A DNA stretch of 8,343 nucleotides from Actinomycetota bacterium (GTDB taxonomy: Bacteria; Actinomycetota; Actinomycetes; Nanopelagicales; Nanopelagicaceae). The notes beneath the pieces are model-generated. The model ran no database searches and had not been told where the DNA came from. It worked only from the letters and a program-made list of their open reading frames with translations. Positions within the stretch are counted from its first letter, which is position 1, and every line of letters starts with the position of its first letter. Below, in pieces: positions 5,583-8,343 of the stretch. The position numbers were made by a program, and so were the translations under genes. The stretch is from assembly GCA_947480465.1 (NCBI GenBank), contig CANKCT010000027.1, forward strand, positions 1 to 8,343, written 5' to 3'.

Positions 5583-6929
5583 TTAATTCTTAAAGAGTTT
5601 ATCGATGTCTGAAAGTACTAATGCATAAGATTTTTCAGAGGTCATCTTCTTTGATGCAACTCGACCGAGCCCTGCACCAAATGTTGAATCAATCTTACGC
5701 TGTAGCTCTCCTTCAAAGATTGGCTTCAACTTCAAAACACCCTTTGTGTAAATCTGACCAACAGGTGCGTTGCTGAAGAACTCATCTTTGTAGCCAAGTA
5801 AAGCTTCATCATCGTAAAGAACCGAAGCTGACGGGAATAGACCATAAGTCTTGAAAACCTTAAGCTGTTGTTCTGGTGCTAGGTACCAAGTTAAGAAGTC
5901 GTAAGCAGCTTGCTTATTCTTTGAGTACGCAGGAATTCCAAGCTCTGTTCCGCCTTGGTTTCCACCACCGACTGGAAGATCTGCAATATCCCACTTGCCC
6001 TTTGTATCTGGTGCTTGCTTCTTGATGTAATCAAGCATCCAGGCTGGTGCCAAAATAGTTGCCATTGCACCTTTATTCATACCGATATTCCAGTCAGAAG
6101 TGAACTGACCAAGACGTGCACCGATACCTGAATTAAGCGCTTTTACTGTTGTATCCCAAGCCTTTTTGATTTGAGGATTTGTCTTGTATACAAGCTTTCC
6201 TGCATCAGTTCCATCTGGTTGATAATACTTTACAGTTCCTTGGTTCATGACTGCTGCATAAATCGAACCAGCGTCATCGATGAAACCCTTACCAGATTTC
6301 TTTTCTGCCGCAGTTAACTTTGAAACATACTTTTGTCCGGTTGCTATGAATTTTTCCCATGTAGGCCACAATTTTCCAACAGCAACACGATCTGTTGGAA
6401 GACCTGCCTTCTTAAATAAGTCTGAACGATATGCAACTTGCAACCCGCCTACATCTGTTGGAATTCCAATGACGCTGTCATTGAATGCAACGCCTTGTTC
6501 CCAACGCCATGGAAGGTAATTCTTTTTAATATCAAGTGCTGACAAGTTTGCCGCTACACCTGCATCTGCATTGCTGCCTGAAGTTTTCATCTGTCGCAAA
6601 TCTTGGAAACAGGCTGGGCGGTTTCCTGTGCGCCAATAACCTGAGTACGGAACTTCGAAGGCGATGATGTCTGCTGGCCCACCTGTTTGGCAGGAAAGAA
6701 TTGTCTTCTGGTGCAGAGGGTCAACGTCGTTCTTAATAGGAATGATTTTAATTTCTGGGTGCAATTTTTGATATTCACGCTGTAGGCCAGGCTGAATAAC
6801 TTCGCCAAAAGTCCAAATAGTTAAAGTGATTTGATCGACAGCTTTTGCTGGCGCAGTTAGCAATCCTGCTGAAACGGCGAACGCAACAATTGCCCCGAGA
6901 AATGCATTTTTGGTGGTCAACTTATTCAT
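5583..6929 (-). CDS. Sugar ABC transporter substrate-binding protein (SBP_bac_1 / MalE-like)
   Basis: 448 residues, first gene of the operon. A signal peptide spans 1-30 (cleavage after PAKA, before VDQITL). The mature protein follows the extracellular solute-binding family 1 plan: ITLTIWTFGE at the first strand, GGPADIIAFE near 83-92, IGIPTDVGGLQVAYR in the middle, and a C-terminal KQAAYDFLTWYLAPEQQ segment. C80 and C107 could form a disulfide. It would capture oligosaccharides for the two permeases. The start at 6929 is chosen over the ATG at 6968 because it begins the signal peptide and has AAAGGGAAGG 8 nt upstream. The protein has no lipobox cysteine, which is unusual for a cell-associated binding protein in a single-membrane bacterium. 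The upstream leader contains a LacI operator and a hairpin. Confidence 0.93.
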   Translation of the reverse strand: MNKLTTKNAFLGAIVAFAVSAGLLTAPAKAVDQITLTIWTFGEVIQPGLQREYQKLHPEIKIIPIKNDVDPLHQKTILSCQTGGPADIIAFEVPYSGYWRTGNRPACFQDLRQMKTSGSNADAGVAANLSALDIKKNYLPWRWEQGVAFNDSVIGIPTDVGGLQVAYRSDLFKKAGLPTDRVAVGKLWPTWEKFIATGQKYVSKLTAAEKKSGKGFIDDAGSIYAAVMNQGTVKYYQPDGTDAGKLVYKTNPQIKKAWDTTVKALNSGIGARLGQFTSDWNIGMNKGAMATILAPAWMLDYIKKQAPDTKGKWDIADLPVGGGNQGGTELGIPAYSKNKQAAYDFLTWYLAPEQQLKVFKTYGLFPSASVLYDDEALLGYKDEFFSNAPVGQIYTKGVLKLKPIFEGELQRKIDSTFGAGLGRVASKKMTSEKSYALVLSDIDKLFKN

Positions 6930-6937
6930 GTGTAAAA

Positions 6938-6947
6938 CCTTCCCTTT
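6938..6947 (-). promoter_or_regulatory. Ribosome binding site deciding the start of the binding protein
   Basis: On the minus strand AAAGGGAAGG lies 8 nt before the ATG at 6929. It selects this start over the in-frame ATG at 6968, which would put 13 polar residues before the signal peptide. Confidence 0.8.
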
Positions 6948-6998
6948 AACAGACCTGACATCCGGCAAGCCATCAGTGAAACCAGAAAACTCTCAGCA

Positions 6999-7020
6999 AA
7001 ACTCCCGTCAGCGGGGGTTT
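6999..7020 (-). promoter_or_regulatory. Terminator-like hairpin in the leader of the transporter operon
   Basis: Arms 6999-7007 and 7012-7020 pair over 9 bp (one T-G wobble) around the tetraloop 7008-7011. On the minus strand the GC-rich stem ends in a short run of four T before GC, like a weak intrinsic terminator. It lies between the operator and the binding-protein start, so it would be in the 5' leader if transcription starts near 7040. It may attenuate, protect the mRNA end, or stop transcripts from entering the divergent gene. Confidence 0.5.
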
Positions 7021-7023
7021 CCA

Positions 7024-7037
7024 TGAAAGCGGTTTCA
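7024..7037 (+). promoter_or_regulatory. LacI-family operator between the transporter operon and secreted GH16
   Basis: TGAAAGCGGTTTCA is identical to the site at 174-187. It sits in the 186-bp divergent region and could control both directions. On the minus strand it falls just downstream of the putative start near 7040, the classical position for LacI repression. Confidence 0.8.
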
Positions 7038-7061
7038 AGGTACGCTATTTAAGCCTTTAAT
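7033..7061 (+). promoter_or_regulatory. Possible promoter of the secreted GH16 at 7116 (tentative)
   Basis: TTTAAT at 7056-7061 is one base from the -10 consensus. It lies 17 bp after TTTCAA (7033-7038), a poor -35 that overlaps the operator. An alternative -35, TTGGCA at 7067-7072, has no convincing -10 partner. Weak evidence. Confidence 0.25.
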
Positions 7062-7075
7062 GCTATTTGGCACAA
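7047..7075 (-). promoter_or_regulatory. Putative promoter of the transporter operon
   Basis: On the minus strand TTGTGC (7070-7075) is followed after 17 bp by TTAAAT (7047-7052), giving an expected start near 7040. The LacI operator at 7024-7037 would then cover roughly +3 to +16, which strengthens the call. Confidence 0.4.
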
Positions 7076-7115
7076 GGGGTTTCTGATTAATATTTGATAA
7101 CGAGGAGAGCGGTTC

Positions 7116-8027
7116 ATGGTCATTAGAAAACGGATTCTGGCACCAGCCAGTTTATTTGTTGCGCTCTCAATCGCTCTAACTTTCATGGTCAACCCCGTTG
7201 CAGATGCAGCATCCAAGAAAACACTCAAGCTTTTATGGTCTGACGAGTTCAACGGCAAAAAAGGTTCACTACCGTCAGCAAAAACTTGGAGTCGCGAAAT
7301 TGGTGGTGGCGGCTGGGGAAATTCTGAACGCCAGTACTACACCGACAAAGCGGCCAACGCATCGATGGATGGTGCCGGCCGTTTAGTGCTCACCGCTAAC
7401 AGAATTTCAAATGAATATACCGAACAAGTAGGTGAAGTACCTGGCACGGAAGACATACTTAATCGCTGCTCTGAATGCCAGTTTACAAGTGCTCGCATGA
7501 AGACTGCACGAAACGTTGGATTTATGTACGGGCGCTTGGAAGCGCGAATCAAAATGCCAGTAGGTATTGGTGTCTGGCCAGCTTTTTGGATGTTGGGCGG
7601 AGATTTACTAGATGGTGTCCCTTGGCCTGAATGCGGCGAAATCGACATCATGGAGTTTCGCGGGGATATCCCTGATCAATCAACCTCAGCAATTCACGGA
7701 CCAACTACCCCGCAAGGTTCAGGTTTGGGTGCCCGATTTTTAAGTGGTCCGCCATTGTCCGATGGTTATCACACCTATGCCATTGATTGGAAAAAGAATT
7801 CACTCACATTCATCGTAGATGGCAGAGTAACCGGGTCATACAGTTCGGCAGATACTGGCGCTAGAGGCTGGGTATACAACCAGGAGTTTTTCTTGATCTT
7901 GAACTTGGCCATGGGTGGCACATACGCTGGTGAATACATTGATCCGGCTTTGAATCAGGCACAGCTGCATGTCGATTACATCCGTTATTACTCAGTTAAT
8001 GGGGTTGGCAAGGTCATCAAGCACTAG
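7116..8027 (+). CDS. Secreted GH16 beta-1,3-glucanase (laminarinase type)
   Basis: 303 residues. A Sec signal peptide (1-31: basic MVIRKR, hydrophobic core, cleavage near VADA-A) is followed directly by one GH16 domain. Landmarks are WSDEF at 41-45, GGGWGNSERQYY at 64-75, GFMYGRLEARIKMP at 135-148 and active site CGEIDIME at 173-180, with E175 nucleophile, D177 and E180 acid/base. The E-x-D-x-x-E form marks the laminarinase-like branch. C118 and C121 align with the C275/C281 region of the other secreted copy and may form a disulfide. It has no accessory domain, so it is the simplest of the three enzymes and probably acts as a diffusible endo-glucanase. AGGAG at 7103-7107 lies 8 nt before the ATG. 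It is divergent from the transporter operon and shares the operator at 7024-7037 with it. Confidence 0.93.
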   Translation: MVIRKRILAPASLFVALSIALTFMVNPVADAASKKTLKLLWSDEFNGKKGSLPSAKTWSREIGGGGWGNSERQYYTDKAANASMDGAGRLVLTANRISNEYTEQVGEVPGTEDILNRCSECQFTSARMKTARNVGFMYGRLEARIKMPVGIGVWPAFWMLGGDLLDGVPWPECGEIDIMEFRGDIPDQSTSAIHGPTTPQGSGLGARFLSGPPLSDGYHTYAIDWKKNSLTFIVDGRVTGSYSSADTGARGWVYNQEFFLILNLAMGGTYAGEYIDPALNQAQLHVDYIRYYSVNGVGKVIKH

Positions 8028-8036
8028 GCAGGCTCC

Positions 8037-8072
8037 AGCCCACCATTTATAACGATTTGATAAAATTGGGCT
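8037..8072 (+). terminator. Weak terminator-like stem after the secreted GH16
   Basis: AGCCCA (8037-8042) pairs with TGGGCT (8067-8072), and inside this ATTTAT (8045-8050) can pair with ATAAAAT (8060-8066) with one bulge. The T-run after it (ATTTCTG) is short, so termination may be weak. It starts 9 bases after the stop codon. Confidence 0.4.
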
Positions 8073-8102
8073 ATTTCTGCAAATTTCTATTGCTTATATC
8101 TA

Positions 8103-8116
8103 TGAAACCGCTTTCA
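8103..8116 (-). promoter_or_regulatory. LacI-family operator, first of the right-hand pair
   Basis: The plus strand reads TGAAACCGCTTTCA, the exact reverse complement of the operator at 174-187. Paired with 8125-8138 at a 22-bp start-to-start distance. Confidence 0.78.
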
Positions 8117-8124
8117 ATTGCTAA

Positions 8125-8138
8125 TGAAAGCGGTTGCA
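8125..8138 (+). promoter_or_regulatory. LacI-family operator, second of the right-hand pair
   Basis: TGAAAGCGGTTGCA differs from the common motif at one base. With 8103-8116 it forms a 36-bp inverted arrangement with an 8-bp spacer, matching 152-187. It lies 165 bp before the gene starting at 8304. Confidence 0.72.
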
Positions 8139-8187
8139 ACGTGCCCTGGAAAAAGTGCGGTCATGCCGTTTGATTTAAATTATTGCC

Positions 8188-8205
8188 GATGTGTGTGCGC
8201 ACATC
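8188..8205. repeat. Short palindrome in the leader region of the 8304 gene
   Basis: GATGTG and CACATC flank TGTGCG, and the nested TGTGCGCACA (8194-8203) is a perfect 10-bp palindrome. It may be a second regulator site. Confidence 0.4.
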
Positions 8206-8216
8206 AATGAAGATAC

Positions 8217-8250
8217 TTGAGTGCGCGCTGTAAATTTCGAAATCACTCAA
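8217..8250. repeat. Inverted repeat TTGAGTG / CACTCAA with nested palindrome
   Basis: TTGAGTG (8217-8223) and CACTCAA (8244-8250) are 7-bp arms. Between them ATTTCGAAAT (8234-8243) is a perfect 10-bp palindrome. Function unknown. Confidence 0.4.
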
Positions 8251-8262
8251 TTGGATTCCAAT
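8250..8262. repeat. 13-bp palindrome overlapping a possible -35
   Basis: ATTGGA and TCCAAT are perfect 6-bp arms around one T. The site overlaps TTGGAT at 8251-8256, a candidate -35, so it could be an operator for the gene at 8304. Confidence 0.4.
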
Positions 8263-8279
8263 AATCACACCAATGTATT
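8251..8279 (+). promoter_or_regulatory. Possible promoter of the gene at 8304 (tentative)
   Basis: TTGGAT (8251-8256) and TGTATT (8274-8279) are separated by 17 bp. The -10 match is poor; the position, about 25 bp before the start codon, is plausible. Confidence 0.25.
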
Positions 8280-8303
8280 ACACCCTCGTGAAAGGAATTT
8301 AGA

Positions 8304-8343
8304 ATGAAATTTGGCATAACAGGAAGTAAATTGAGGAAGAAAT
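8304..8343 (+). CDS. Start of an unidentified gene, cut by the window edge
   Basis: AAAGG at 8291-8295 lies 8 nt before the ATG at 8304, and the frame stays open to the edge for 13 codons (MKFGITGSKLRKK). The product cannot be identified from this. The basic run KLRKK could be the n-region of a signal peptide, which would suit another secreted protein. The LacI-operator pair 165 bp upstream suggests it belongs to the same glucan regulon. Confidence 0.6.
   Translation, partial: MKFGITGSKLRKK

Noticed and set aside
6930..6968. Longer start for the substrate-binding protein
   Set aside because: It would add 13 residues before the signal peptide, and the ATG at 6929 has a strong Shine-Dalgarno.
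6976..6982. Isolated TGAAACC as an operator half-site
   Set aside because: The second half does not match; it is mentioned only as a possible RNA pairing partner.
7009..7022. Second operator next to 7024-7037
   Set aside because: Only about half the bases match, and the spacing differs from the 22 bp of the true pairs.
7337..7651. Minus-strand open frame inside the secreted GH16 at 7116
   Set aside because: It is antisense to the conserved catalytic domain, with no supporting start signal or family resemblance.
1..8343. CRISPR array, tRNA or rRNA genes, insertion sequences
   Set aside because: No regular direct repeats, tRNA-like cloverleaf, rRNA segment or transposase reading frame was seen.

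Overview
The window is a compact beta-1,3-glucan (laminarin-type) utilisation locus. It carries three GH16 laminarinase-family enzymes, a CUT1-type (MalEFG-like) sugar ABC transporter without its ATPase, a secreted two-repeat protein of unknown function, and, at the left edge, the first 13 codons of what looks like a GH1 beta-glucosidase. Every complete CDS looks intact. The organism is probably a low-to-moderate-GC Actinobacterium; a streamlined freshwater type such as the Nanopelagicales (acI) would fit. This rests on LacI-type operators, Ig-like 'QW' domains of the kind common in actinobacterial secreted proteins, tight spacing and Sec signal peptides. It is an inference from style, not a marker gene.

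Layout: (1) 1-253 is a divergent regulatory region. It holds the start of the GH1 gene on the minus strand with a TATAAT box, a 55-nt near-perfect inverted repeat, and a pair of LacI-type operators before the plus-strand gene. (2) 254-1051 (+) is a GH16 without a signal peptide, so probably cytoplasmic. (3) 6929 down to 1048 (-) is a five-gene operon in the order substrate-binding protein, MalF-like permease, MalG-like permease, unknown secreted protein, secreted GH16 with Ig-like domains. Its last gene converges on the cytoplasmic GH16 and the two share a 4-nt stop-codon overlap. (4) 6930-7115 is a second divergent region with one perfect copy of the operator and a terminator-like hairpin. 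(5) 7116-8027 (+) is a secreted single-domain GH16. (6) 8028-8303 is non-coding, with a weak terminator-like stem, a second operator pair with the same geometry as the first, and several palindromes. (7) 8304 onward (+) is the first 13 codons of another gene.

Working model (inference): the two secreted GH16 enzymes cut beta-1,3-glucan outside the cell, perhaps helped by the unknown secreted protein. The ABC transporter imports the oligosaccharides, and the cytoplasmic GH16 with the GH1 finish them to glucose. One LacI-family regulator, not encoded here, probably controls the whole set through the motif TGAAAGCGGTTTCA, which occurs in all three major intergenic regions. The least understood parts are the two-repeat secreted protein, the 55-nt palindrome, and the paired operators with fixed 22-bp spacing.
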